A stretch of 64,000 nt of DNA from Kitasatospora viridis. GTDB lineage: Bacteria; Actinomycetota; Actinomycetes; Streptomycetales; Streptomycetaceae. Both the position numbers and the translations under genes were made by a program. Within the stretch, counting starts at the first letter, position 1; each line of letters begins with the position of its first letter. Below the pieces are notes generated by a model. It had not been told where the DNA came from, ran no database searches, and saw only the letters and a list, made by a program, of their open reading frames with translations. Below, one piece after another: positions 1-7,317 of the stretch. The DNA lies in assembly GCF_007829815.1 (NCBI RefSeq), contig NZ_VIWT01000001.1, forward strand, positions 2,751,501-2,815,500, read 5' to 3'.

Positions 1-2
1 TG

Positions 3-1172
3 GCCGTGGGCGACCTGCTCACCGACGAGGAGCGGCTGATCCAGAGCACCGTGCGCAGGTTCGCCGACGAGCGGATCCGCCCGCACATCGCCGACTGGTT
101 CGAGCGGGGCGTCTTCCCCGTCCGCGAACTCGCCCCCGAACTGGGCGCGCTGGGCCTGCTCGGCATGCACCTGGACGGGTACGGCTGCGCCGGGGCCGGC
201 GCGGTGGCGTACGGAGCGGCCTGCCTGGAGCTGGAGGCGGCCGACTCCGGGCTGCGCAGCTTCGTCTCGGTGCAGGGCTCGCTGGCGATGCGGGCGATCC
301 ACGCCTTCGGCTCCGAGGAGCAGAAGCAGCAGTGGCTGCCGGGCATGGCGGCCGGCGAGCTGATCGGCTGCTTCGGCCTGACCGAGCCGGACTTCGGCTC
401 CGACCCGGCCGGGATGCGCACCACCGCCCGCCGCAAGGGGCGTGGGGGCACCTCCCGCCCGGAGGGTGGGGGAGATTGGGTGCTCTCCGGTTCGAAGATG
501 TGGATCACCAACGGCAGCGCGTCCGACGTCGCCGTGGTCTGGGCGCAGACCGAGCAGGGCGTGCGCGGGTTCCTGGTGCCGCGCGGCACCCGCGGCTTCA
601 CGGCGACCGACGTGCACGGCAAGCTCTCGCTGCGCGCGTCGGTCACCAGCGAGCTGCACTTCGACGAGGTGGTGCTGCCGGACGACGCCGTGCTGCCCGG
701 GGTGAGCGGGCTGCGCGGTCCGCTCTCCTGCCTCAACGAGGCGCGCTACGGCATCCTGTGGGGCACCGTCGGCGCGGCCCGGGACTGCTACCAGGCGGCG
801 CTGGACTACTCGAAGAGCCGGGTGCAGTTCGGCCGCCCGATCGCGGGCTTCCAGCTCACCCAGGAGAAGCTGGTCGAGATGGCACTGGAGCTGGAGAAGG
901 CGCACCTGGTGGCCTGGCGGATCGGCCGGCTCAAGGAGGCCGGCGCGGCCCGGGCGGCGCACGTCAGCTTCGGCAAGCTGAACAACGTGCGCAGCGCGCT
1001 GGAGATCGCCCGCAGCGCCCGGACCGTGCTGGGCGCCAACGGGATCACCACCGCCTACCCGGTGCTGCGGCACGCGAACAACCTGGAGTCCGTGCTGACC
1101 TACGAGGGGACCAGCGAGATCCACACCCTGGTGCTCGGCGAGGCCATCACCGGGACGGCCGCCTACCGCTGA
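3..1172 (+). CDS. Acyl-CoA dehydrogenase, glutaryl-CoA dehydrogenase-like (5' end cut by window)
   Basis: FAD-dependent acyl-CoA dehydrogenase that oxidises an acyl-CoA at the alpha-beta carbons. Visible are the flavin/substrate region CFGLTEPDFGSDP, the core KMWITNG strand, the RVQFGRPI helix and the C-terminal LTYEGTSEIHTLVLG, where the Glu is in the usual place of the glutaryl/isovaleryl-type catalytic base. The reading frame stays open to the window edge and the family usually has some more residues, so the true start is probably upstream; GTG at 6 is only the first in-window candidate. Odd: about 12 residues (KGRGGTSRPEGGGD) lie between the two halves of the middle beta domain, exactly where a palindromic repeat sits. 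They are not expected in the family. No adjacent pathway gene identifies the substrate. Confidence 0.9.
   Translation, partial: AVGDLLTDEERLIQSTVRRFADERIRPHIADWFERGVFPVRELAPELGALGLLGMHLDGYGCAGAGAVAYGAACLELEAADSGLRSFVSVQGSLAMRAIHAFGSEEQKQQWLPGMAAGELIGCFGLTEPDFGSDPAGMRTTARRKGRGGTSRPEGGGDWVLSGSKMWITNGSASDVAVVWAQTEQGVRGFLVPRGTRGFTATDVHGKLSLRASVTSELHFDEVVLPDDAVLPGVSGLRGPLSCLNEARYGILWGTVGAARDCYQAALDYSKSRVQFGRPIAGFQLTQEKLVEMALELEKAHLVAWRIGRLKEAGAARAAHVSFGKLNNVRSALEIARSARTVLGANGITTAYPVLRHANNLESVLTYEGTSEIHTLVLGEAITGTAAYR
443..475 (+). repeat. Palindromic repeat inserted in frame in the dehydrogenase gene
   Basis: G-run, CACCTCCC, GCCCGGAGGG, G-run and A resemble the intergenic palindromes at 4271 and 10694 (G-run, CACC, CCGGCC, TTCGGCC, C-run). 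The 33 bp keep the frame and add roughly residues 146-157. The surrounding protein (RTTARRK then DWVLSGSKMW) reads as a normal acyl-CoA dehydrogenase if they are removed. Confidence 0.6.
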
Positions 1173-1189
1173 CCGCCGGGCTGCTCGTG

Positions 1190-1441
1190 CTACTTGTTGA
1201 GGTAGGACGAGCGGTCGTGCTCGTCCGCCAGGAACGGGACGGACTGGAACCAGACCACCCCGCACTGGCGGCAGCACGGCTCCTCGGTGCGGCCCCACTC
1301 GGTGGAGTCCAGGGTGGCCGCGTCCTCGGGCAGGTCACGGCCGCACAGGCCCACGTGCTTCTCGTCCTGGACCATGTGCCACCGCGCCACCGGTCCTGAC
1401 CTGCCCTGATCGCCGTATTCGGCGTGCATCTTGTGCAACAT
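1190..1441 (-). CDS. Small Cys/His-rich protein, unknown function (83 aa)
   Basis: ATG at 1441 to TAG at 1190. The peptide has well-spaced Cys and His residues (LCGRDL near residue 40, CCRQCGVVWF near 57) and a His-rich N-terminal half (MLHKMH, ARWHMV), suggesting a small zinc-binding fold such as a zinc ribbon, but no family is recognised. A second ATG five codons in is an alternative start. It lies downstream of and in the same orientation as allantoicase, 32 bp away, and converges with the dehydrogenase. GC-rich frame bias and the coherent Cys pattern support a real gene; function unknown. Confidence 0.6.
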   Translation of the reverse strand: MLHKMHAEYGDQGRSGPVARWHMVQDEKHVGLCGRDLPEDAATLDSTEWGRTEEPCCRQCGVVWFQSVPFLADEHDRSSYLNK

Positions 1442-1473
1442 GACTCCACAGTGCTCCCCGGCGGGGGCAGACG

Positions 1474-2541
1474 CTAGGCGAGGCTGCCGTGCAGGCGCAG
1501 ACGGGCGATGCCGCCGTCCGGGAAGACGTCCAGGCGGGCGTGGGTGGCCGGGTGGCAGGTCGGCAGGACGAAGCGGTGCAGGGTGTCCGGCCGCAGCTCG
1601 GTGCGGGGCAGCAGCTCGGACCAGCCCGGGGCCGCGGGGTCGGCCGGGTCGCCGGCGCCCGGGGCGGCGGCGTCGAAGGCGTGCAGGGCGGCCCAGCCGG
1701 CGGCGTTGCCCAGGTAGTTGGCGGTGTCGATCTCCACCGCGCGCACGGTGCCCCGGCCGGCCAGCCGCAGCCGCACCCAGTCGTGACCGCCGTCGCGGCG
1801 GCGGCGGGTCTCCCAGCCCTCGCCCATCACCCGGGAGCGGCCCGGCAGGATCAGGTTGACCGGCGGGGAGAAGAAGCGGTCCGAGGCGTCCTCCACCCGG
1901 CCGCCGTGCTCCAGGGCGGCCAGGTCGAAGCTGCCCAGGGCGGCCAGCCAGGCCGGGTCGGGGCGGGGCTCGCCGTGCACCCGCAGGCGGGCGATGCCGC
2001 CGTCGGGGTACTGGCGCAGGCGCAGGTGGGTCCAGCGGCGCGGGTCGGCGACCGGGAAGGCGTTGGCGGCGTGGCCGCGCACCGGGGCGGGGGCGAGCAG
2101 CTCGTGCCACTCGGTGGCCGGGTCGAGCAGCTCGGCCGGGCTCGGGGTGCCGGGCAGTGCGGCGGCCTCGACCGAGACCAGCTGGGGGTGGTTGCCGCGG
2201 AAGTGGGCGGTGTCCACCACCAGGCCGTGCACCGTGCCGGGCAGGCCGAGGCGGATCAGCGCCCAGTCGTGCTCCTCGGCGGCGGGGTGCGGGTGGGCGG
2301 TGCTGCCGCGCCGGCGGCGGGTCTCCCAACCGTCCATCAGCTGGCCCTTGGGGCCGAAGGTGTGCGGGCGGAAGACCGGACGCTCGGGGCGCAGCAGGTT
2401 CTCCCGCTCGGCGAAGAACTCGTCGCCGGCCGCCGGCACGCCGGCGCCGAGGCGGCGGTCGGCGAGGTCGGGCAGCAGCAGGAAGGGGAGGTCGGCGGGC
2501 AGGGGCTGGTAGTCGGCGTAGCCGAGGTCGTCGGAGGTCAT
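1474..2541 (-). CDS. alc: Allantoicase
   Basis: Hydrolyses allantoate to ureidoglycolate and urea in purine/allantoin catabolism (cytoplasmic). The 355-residue protein has the two-fold repeated allantoicase jelly-roll: repeat 1 near residues 60-190 (MDGWETRRRRG, HDWALIRLGLPG, VVDTAHFRGNHP) and repeat 2 near 230-350 (GEGWETRRRRDGGHDW, IDTANYLGNAAG). Both halves end with the same element, FPDGGIARLRLHG or YPDGGIARLRVHG. Full length. ATG at 2541 lies 38 bp downstream of the LysR gene on the same strand, so the two may be cotranscribed. No allantoinase gene is in view. Confidence 0.95.
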   Translation of the reverse strand: MTSDDLGYADYQPLPADLPFLLLPDLADRRLGAGVPAAGDEFFAERENLLRPERPVFRPHTFGPKGQLMDGWETRRRRGSTAHPHPAAEEHDWALIRLGLPGTVHGLVVDTAHFRGNHPQLVSVEAAALPGTPSPAELLDPATEWHELLAPAPVRGHAANAFPVADPRRWTHLRLRQYPDGGIARLRVHGEPRPDPAWLAALGSFDLAALEHGGRVEDASDRFFSPPVNLILPGRSRVMGEGWETRRRRDGGHDWVRLRLAGRGTVRAVEIDTANYLGNAAGWAALHAFDAAAPGAGDPADPAAPGWSELLPRTELRPDTLHRFVLPTCHPATHARLDVFPDGGIARLRLHGSLA

Positions 2542-2579
2542 GGCTCAACTGTGCGAGCGGGCAACCGTTCAGGTCCATC

Positions 2580-3479
2580 TCAAATAACTGACTGAATCGT
2601 TGAGGCAGACTGAACGATCGCGTCCAGCAGCCGGCGGACCGGCGGGACCTGCTCGGTGCCGGTGCGCACGGCGGCCACCACCCGGCGGCTCGGCCGGTCC
2701 GCGGGCAGCGCCCGGACCAGCACGCCCCGGCCGCCACCGCCCAGCAGCCGGGGCACCAGGGCCACCCCCAGGCCCGCCCCGACCAGCGCCAGGATCGCCG
2801 CCCAGTCGGCCGCCACGTGCGCCAGCTCCGGCACGAAACCGGCCTCCGCGCAGGCGCCCAGGGTGATGTCCCGCCACGGGCCGGCGCCGCCGAAGATCCA
2901 CGGCTCGTCGGCCAGGTCGGCCAGCCGCAGCGGCCGGTGGGCGAGCCGGTGGTCCAGCGGCAGCGCCAGGTCCAGCGGGTCGTCGAGCACGGTGCGCTGG
3001 ACGAACCGGGGGTCCGCGCCCTGGACGTTGAGCGAGAGCGAGAGGTCCACCTCGCCGGCCGCCAGCAGCTCCACCGCCTCGGCGGCCTCGGCCTCCACCA
3101 CCCGCACCCGCAGCTCCGGCGCCCGCTCCCGCAGCGCGAGCACCGCCGGCACCACCAGCGCGGTGATCGCGGTGGCGAACGCACCGATCCGCACCTCGCC
3201 CGCCTCCCCGTGCAGGTAGCCGGCCAACTCGGCCTCGGCCTGCTCCAGTTGACCGAACACCCGGTCGGCGTGCCGGAGCAGCAGCCGGGCCGCCGGGGTC
3301 AACCGCACCCGCCGCCCGTACGGCTCCAGCAGCGGCGCCCCCACCTGCCGCGCGAGCGCCGCGAGTTGCTGCGACACCGCCGACGGCGTCAGCCGCAACC
3401 GCCCGGCCGCCGCCGTCACCGTGCCGCACTCGTCCAGCGCCTGCAGAATCCGCAGCTTCCTGAGGTCCCAGTCGGTCAT
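2580..3479 (-). CDS. LysR-family transcriptional regulator
   Basis: Winged-HTH N-terminus (residues 1-60: LRILQALDECGTVTAAAGRL, then LTPSAVSQQLAAL) followed by a periplasmic-binding-protein-like effector domain (about 90-295). Length 299 aa is typical of LTTRs. It precedes allantoicase in the same direction, so it may control purine-degradation genes, but LysR regulators usually sit divergent from their targets and the assignment is inference. ATG at 3479 begins MTDWDLRKL, a common start for actinobacterial members. Confidence 0.93.
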   Translation of the reverse strand: MTDWDLRKLRILQALDECGTVTAAAGRLRLTPSAVSQQLAALARQVGAPLLEPYGRRVRLTPAARLLLRHADRVFGQLEQAEAELAGYLHGEAGEVRIGAFATAITALVVPAVLALRERAPELRVRVVEAEAAEAVELLAAGEVDLSLSLNVQGADPRFVQRTVLDDPLDLALPLDHRLAHRPLRLADLADEPWIFGGAGPWRDITLGACAEAGFVPELAHVAADWAAILALVGAGLGVALVPRLLGGGGRGVLVRALPADRPSRRVVAAVRTGTEQVPPVRRLLDAIVQSASTIQSVI

Positions 3480-3516
3480 GGGGGCAGGGTAGGGGGCCGC
3501 CGCCGGCGGGCCGGGA

Positions 3517-4140
3517 TCAGGAGGCGACGCGCAGCAGGGGGTCCGGGGTGGGGGTGAGGTGCTTCTCGAAGCTGACGATGGCGCCGCGTTGGGGGTGGTT
3601 GTGCAGGCGGACCTGGTCGGTGAGGGCGCGGATCAGCAGGAGGCCGCGGCCGCTCTCGGCGGTGGGGTCGGGAAAGTGGTCCAGGTCGGGCAGGCGCGGG
3701 GCGGCCGGGGCGGGGCGGCGCGGTGGGAGCACGTGCACGTCGTAGGCGGTGGGGCGGGAGCGGTGCACCGGGCCCGGGGCGGGCAGCGAGGCGCGGCCCC
3801 GGCGGCGGCGCGGGTGGCCGTGCGGGGCTAGCGAGCGACTGGTGGACGGCCGGTGCGGGGGCGGCGGGGGCAGCAGGCGCGGTGCGGCGGGCAGTCCGGG
3901 CCCGGAGTCCACCACCTCGATCCGCAGCAGCTCGCCGTCCAGCGCCGCGGTCACCTGGAAGCCGTCGTCACCGCGCGCGTGCTCGACCGCGTTGGCGCAC
4001 GCCTCGGTGAGGGCCAGCGCGAGGTCCTGGGCGATGCTCTCCGCCACCTTGGCCGTCGCCAGGGTGTTGAGCAGGATCCGCCGGGCCAGCGGAACGCTGG
4101 CCAGCTCGCGCTTGAGGTGCAGAGTCCACCAGATGTCCAC
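3517..4140 (-). CDS. RsbW-like ATP-binding protein (anti-sigma/HATPase_c_2 type) with a Pro/Arg-rich insert
   Basis: GHKL-type ATPase of the family used as anti-sigma or SpoIIE-linked switch kinases in streptomycetes. N box LTEACANAVEHA (about 45-56), G1 box VVDSGPGLP (about 73-81) and G2 box ESGRGLLLIRAL (about 165-176) are present. Between G1 and G2 lies an unusual stretch of about 80 residues rich in Pro, Arg and His (PPPPPHRPS and more) replacing the usual short ATP lid. GTG at 4140 is chosen because AGGAGGG lies 7 bp upstream; an ATG at 4170 would place that ribosome site inside the gene. No partner sigma factor is adjacent, so the client is unknown. Confidence 0.8.
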   Translation of the reverse strand: MDIWWTLHLKRELASVPLARRILLNTLATAKVAESIAQDLALALTEACANAVEHARGDDGFQVTAALDGELLRIEVVDSGPGLPAAPRLLPPPPPHRPSTSRSLAPHGHPRRRRGRASLPAPGPVHRSRPTAYDVHVLPPRRPAPAAPRLPDLDHFPDPTAESGRGLLLIRALTDQVRLHNHPQRGAIVSFEKHLTPTPDPLLRVAS

Positions 4141-4270
4141 GACCGGTCCCTCCTGGCTGGGGCTCCACATACAACTAGGTATTGCCTCGGGTACGCGCGG
4201 TGAACCGTCGCTCGGCGAGCGGTCCGCCCATTCGGCCGATGGCGTGCCGCGCCCCGCGCGCCGGTCCGCC

Positions 4271-4311
4271 TGGGGGCGCCCTCCCCCAGCCTTCGGCCGG
4301 GGGTGCCCCCA
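4271..4311. repeat. Intergenic palindromic repeat
   Basis: TGGGGGC...CCAGCCTTCGGCCGGGGG...CCCCCA, a long imperfect palindrome between divergent genes (ATP-binding protein leftwards, membrane protein rightwards). Same family as copies at 443, 5177 and 10694. It sits 37 bp before the ATG at 4348. The rest of this intergenic region (4141-4347) shows no other clear element. Confidence 0.6.
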
Positions 4312-4347
4312 GGCGGCGCGGCGGGCCGGTGAGATGATGACCCGGCC

Positions 4348-5175
4348 ATGAGCAGCCACCGTCCCGCCGCGACCCCGGGCGCCGCCGAGCCGGCCCCCCG
4401 GCGCTTCGGCGTACCCGCGCCGCGCGGTGCGGGCTGGGACCTGCGGCTGCTGCGTGCGGTGCCGTTCGCGGCGGTCTGCACGCTGATCGCGGCGCTCGGC
4501 CACCACCTGGCCCAGGGCTGCCCGGTGGCCCCGCGCACCGTGGCGCTCGGCTTCACCGCCGTGCTGCTGCCCAGCGCCGCGCTCGGCGGCCGGGAGCGCT
4601 CGCTGGCCGGCATCGCCGGCGCGCTCGGGATCGGCCAGCTCGGCCTGCACCTGCTCTTCCACACCGTCGGCCAGGCCGCGACGGCCGGCACCGGCGGCCT
4701 GACGCTGGATCAGCTGGCGGGTCGACTGGTCTGCAACGACATGCCGGGGATGCGCGGCATGCTGCCGCCCGGCACCGACCCGGCGGCCCTGGTCGGCGCG
4801 GCGGGCCTGGACCCGCACGCCGTCGCGGCCGCCGCCCCGATGGCGCACGGCCCGTGGTGGCTGTTCGGCCTGACCCCCGCGATGCTGCTCGGCCACCTGC
4901 TGGCCGCCGTCGTCGCGGGCTGGTGGCTGCGCTGCGGCGAGGCGGCGCTGTGGCGGCTGGTGCGCAGCGCCGGCCGGGCGGCGCGCGAGCTGACCCGCTG
5001 GACCGCCCCGCTCTACCGGGCGCTGGCCCTGCTGGCCGCGCTGCTGCGCGGTCTGACGGCCGAGCGGCCGCGGCCGGTGCGCCGCCGCCCGGAACGGCAC
5101 CGGCTGCCGGTGGCGGTGGTGCTGCGGCACAGCGTGGTGCGGCGCGGTCCGCCCGCGGCGGCCTGGGCGCGCTGA
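4348..5175 (+). CDS. Integral membrane protein, first gene of the copper operon region
   Basis: 275 aa with about four hydrophobic segments (AVPFAAVCTLIAALGHHLA; VALGFTAVLLPSAALGG; IAGALGIGQLGLHLLFHTVG; WWLFGLTPAMLLGHLLAAVVA). His and Met residues are frequent around the membrane segments (GHHLA, LHLLFH, DMPGMRGMLPPG, MAHGPWW), as expected near copper-handling proteins. The N-terminus is Pro/Ala-rich and cytosolic; the C-terminus is Arg-rich. It lies upstream of YcnI-Sco-ECuC-CopCD in the same direction, so a role in copper trafficking is likely but inferred. No specific family name is certain. Confidence 0.75.
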   Translation: MSSHRPAATPGAAEPAPRRFGVPAPRGAGWDLRLLRAVPFAAVCTLIAALGHHLAQGCPVAPRTVALGFTAVLLPSAALGGRERSLAGIAGALGIGQLGLHLLFHTVGQAATAGTGGLTLDQLAGRLVCNDMPGMRGMLPPGTDPAALVGAAGLDPHAVAAAAPMAHGPWWLFGLTPAMLLGHLLAAVVAGWWLRCGEAALWRLVRSAGRAARELTRWTAPLYRALALLAALLRGLTAERPRPVRRRPERHRLPVAVVLRHSVVRRGPPAAAWAR

Positions 5176-5176
5176 G

Positions 5177-5207
5177 CCTCCCCCGGTCTTCGGCCGGGGT
5201 ACCCCCA
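5177..5207. repeat. Intergenic palindromic repeat, with a degenerate second copy near 5271-5303
   Basis: CCTCCCCCGGTCTTCGGCCGG, GGTACCCCCA: the TTCGG-loop palindrome family, directly after the stop at 5175. A weaker copy (CGCCCCCAGCCCGACGGCTG, GGAGGCACC) follows near 5271. These hairpins may end or attenuate transcription between the membrane protein and ycnI. Confidence 0.5.
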
Positions 5208-5332
5208 TCCGACTGCGGGGGTGGTGTCGGCGCGTCAGACGCCCGACCGACCCCACAGTTCCGGGGCACCCGCCCCCAGCCCGACGGCTGGGAGGCACCT
5301 CCAGTGCCCCGCCCCAGATGGAGACCGCACCG

Positions 5333-6076
5333 ATGCGTTCGCTTCCCGCCTCCACCCGTCGGCTCTCGGCCGGCGCCGTCGTGCTCGCCGCCGCCGGCGT
5401 GCTGGCCACCGCCGTCCCCGCCTTCGCGCACGTCACCGTGCAGCCCGGCACCGCCACCCAGGGCGGCTACACCGCCGTGGCCTTCCGGGTGCCCGATGAG
5501 AGCGACACCGCCAGCACCGTGAAGCTGGAGGTCACCCTGCCCGCCGACCACCCGATCAGCTCGGTCAACACCCAGCCGCTGCCCGGCTGGACGGTGCAGG
5601 TGGACAAGAGCCAGCTGCCCGCGCCGGTCAAGACCGAGGGCGGCAGCATCACCAGCGCCGTCTCCAAGATCACCTGGACCGCCGACCAGACCGGCAAGAT
5701 CGGCCCCGGCCAGTTCCAGGAGTTCAAGGTCTCGCTCGGCCCGCTGCCCGCCGACGCCGACCAGCTGGTCTTCAAGGCCCTGCAGACCAAGGACGACGGC
5801 ACCGTGGTCCGGTGGATCGACGAGGCCAAGGACGGCCAGCCCGAGCCGGCCCACCCGGCCCCCGTGCTGCACCTGACCAAGGCCGCGGCCACCGCCTCCC
5901 CCGCCGCCGGCCAGCAGGTGACGGCCTCCCAGGACGGCGCCACCACCAGTGCCGCGCCGAAGTCCGACGACTCCACCGCCCGCACGCTGGCCGTGGTCGG
6001 CATCGTGGTCGGCGCGCTCGGCGCCGCCCTCGGCGTGCTGGGCCTGCGCCGCAAGGGCGCCGGCAGCGCCTCCTGA
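5333..6076 (+). CDS. ycnI: YcnI-family (DUF1775) secreted, membrane-anchored copper-binding protein
   Basis: Signal peptide (about residues 1-28, ending AVPAFA) is followed by a mature N-terminus starting HVTVQPG. YcnI proteins bind Cu(II) through this N-terminal His, so cleavage just before it fits. The DUF1775 beta-sandwich runs to about residue 170 (FRVPDESDTAST, LPGWTVQVDK, GQFQEFKVSLGPLP), then a Ser/Ala linker and a C-terminal transmembrane helix (LAVVGIVVGALGAALGVLGL) ending in basic residues. ATG 5333 has GGAG nine bases upstream; ATG 5318 would give five more residues. First of a run of copper-delivery genes; probably holds extracellular Cu for Sco/ECuC. Confidence 0.9.
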   Translation: MRSLPASTRRLSAGAVVLAAAGVLATAVPAFAHVTVQPGTATQGGYTAVAFRVPDESDTASTVKLEVTLPADHPISSVNTQPLPGWTVQVDKSQLPAPVKTEGGSITSAVSKITWTADQTGKIGPGQFQEFKVSLGPLPADADQLVFKALQTKDDGTVVRWIDEAKDGQPEPAHPAPVLHLTKAAATASPAAGQQVTASQDGATTSAAPKSDDSTARTLAVVGIVVGALGAALGVLGLRRKGAGSAS

Positions 6077-6150
6077 TCCACCGTCCGCCGGGACCGCCGC
6101 CATGTGGCGGCGGTCCCGGCGGGCCCCTCCCGCGAACCGAAGGACCCGCC

Positions 6151-6834
6151 ATGCCTCCCCTGCCGACCACAAACCGCCGCCGGATCGCCGGGGCCGCCGC
6201 CCTCGCGCTGGCCGCCGCGCTCTCGCTGACCGCCTGCGGCTCCGGTTCGGGCTCGAACTCCAACTCGGCCGCCGCCATCGTCTCCAAGGAGGCGAGCAAC
6301 TCGCCCTACCAGGGCACCGTGCTGAGCAAGCACTTCGACAAGCCCGACCTGACCCTGAGCGACACCAGCGGCCAGCCGTTCGACCTGCGCCAGCGGACCG
6401 CCGGCAAGACCACGCTGCTCTTCTTCGGCTACACCAGCTGCCCGGACGTCTGCCCGACCACCATGGGCGACATCGGCGTGGCGATGCAGAAGCTGACCCC
6501 CGAGGAGCGCGCGAAGATCGACGTGGTCTTCGTCTCCACCGACCCGCAGGTGGACACCCCGAAGGTGCTGCGCACCTGGCTGGACTCCTTCGACAAGGAC
6601 TTCATCGGGATGACCGGCGACCTGACCCAGGTGAAGGCGGCCGCCCGGTCGCTCGGCATCCTGGTCGAGGACCCGGTGGTGAACAAGGACGGCACCGTCA
6701 CCTCCTCGCACGGCGCCCAGGTGCTGGCCTTCCTCCCCTCCGACGACAAGGCCCACGTGCTCTACCTGAGCAACACCAGCCAGGACGTCTTCGCCCACGA
6801 CCTGCCGCTGCTCGCCAAGGGGGTGCCCGCCTGA
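6151..6834 (+). CDS. sco: Sco1/SenC-family copper chaperone lipoprotein
   Basis: 227 aa lipoprotein: lipobox LTAC near residue 29, then a Gly/Ser/Asn linker and a thioredoxin-fold SCO domain. The Cu ligands are visible: CPDVCP (CxxxC) near 103-107 and a distal His in SSHGAQV near 190. SCO proteins deliver Cu to the CuA site of cytochrome oxidase; in Streptomyces lividans Sco also supplies the radical copper oxidase GlxA (established work). Start ATG 6151 has GAAGGA eight bases upstream. It overlaps the next gene in TGATG, implying translational coupling with ECuC, its known copper-passing partner. Confidence 0.93.
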   Translation: MPPLPTTNRRRIAGAAALALAAALSLTACGSGSGSNSNSAAAIVSKEASNSPYQGTVLSKHFDKPDLTLSDTSGQPFDLRQRTAGKTTLLFFGYTSCPDVCPTTMGDIGVAMQKLTPEERAKIDVVFVSTDPQVDTPKVLRTWLDSFDKDFIGMTGDLTQVKAAARSLGILVEDPVVNKDGTVTSSHGAQVLAFLPSDDKAHVLYLSNTSQDVFAHDLPLLAKGVPA

Positions 6835-7310
6835 TGGCCGCCCGCTTCAACCGAGTGGCGCTGACCGGCGCGGGCCTGGCGGCCGTGCTGACCGCCGGCG
6901 CGATAGCCGTGGCCGAGGGAGGCTCGGCGCAGACCCCGGCCGGGGTGCGGCTGACCGTCGCCGACCCGTACATCCCGATGCCGGCCGGGGACGCCATGGC
7001 GGCCGGCTACCTGACGGTGCGCAACACCGGCTCCACCGCCGACACCCTGGTCCGGGTGTCCAGCCCGGGCGCCGGATCGATCACCATGCACCGGTCCACC
7101 GACACCAGCATGGAGGAGGTGGACAGCATGGCGGTGCCGGCCCACGGCACGCTCCAGCTGGCCCGCGGCGGCGCGCACCTGATGATCATGGGCTGGCAGA
7201 AGCAGCCGGCCGTCGGCGACCAGCTCGAACTCGACCTCACCTTCGCGAAGGGCGGCACCATCGCCGTCCAGGTTCCGGTCAAACCGCTCACCTACCGTCC
7301 CGGGAGCTGA
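6834..7310 (+). CDS. ecuC: ECuC/PCuAC-family extracytoplasmic copper chaperone
   Basis: 158 aa with an N-terminal signal/anchor segment (LTGAGLAAVLTAGAIAVA) and a PCuAC cupredoxin-like domain. The conserved Cu(I) ligands are present: His and Met in ITMHRSTDTSM (near residues 82-91) and the later GGAHLMIMG. Binds Cu(I) outside the membrane and passes it to Sco. Start overlaps the sco stop (TGATG at 6832-6836). Only seven bases separate it from the CopCD gene. Confidence 0.92.
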   Translation: MAARFNRVALTGAGLAAVLTAGAIAVAEGGSAQTPAGVRLTVADPYIPMPAGDAMAAGYLTVRNTGSTADTLVRVSSPGAGSITMHRSTDTSMEEVDSMAVPAHGTLQLARGGAHLMIMGWQKQPAVGDQLELDLTFAKGGTIAVQVPVKPLTYRPGS

Positions 7311-7317
7311 CCCACCG

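Noticed and set aside
1190..3184. 664-codon open frame on the minus strand through allantoicase and LysR
   Set aside because: Low-complexity Arg/Pro/Gly translation typical of an out-of-frame shadow; only its last 83 codons form a plausible gene.
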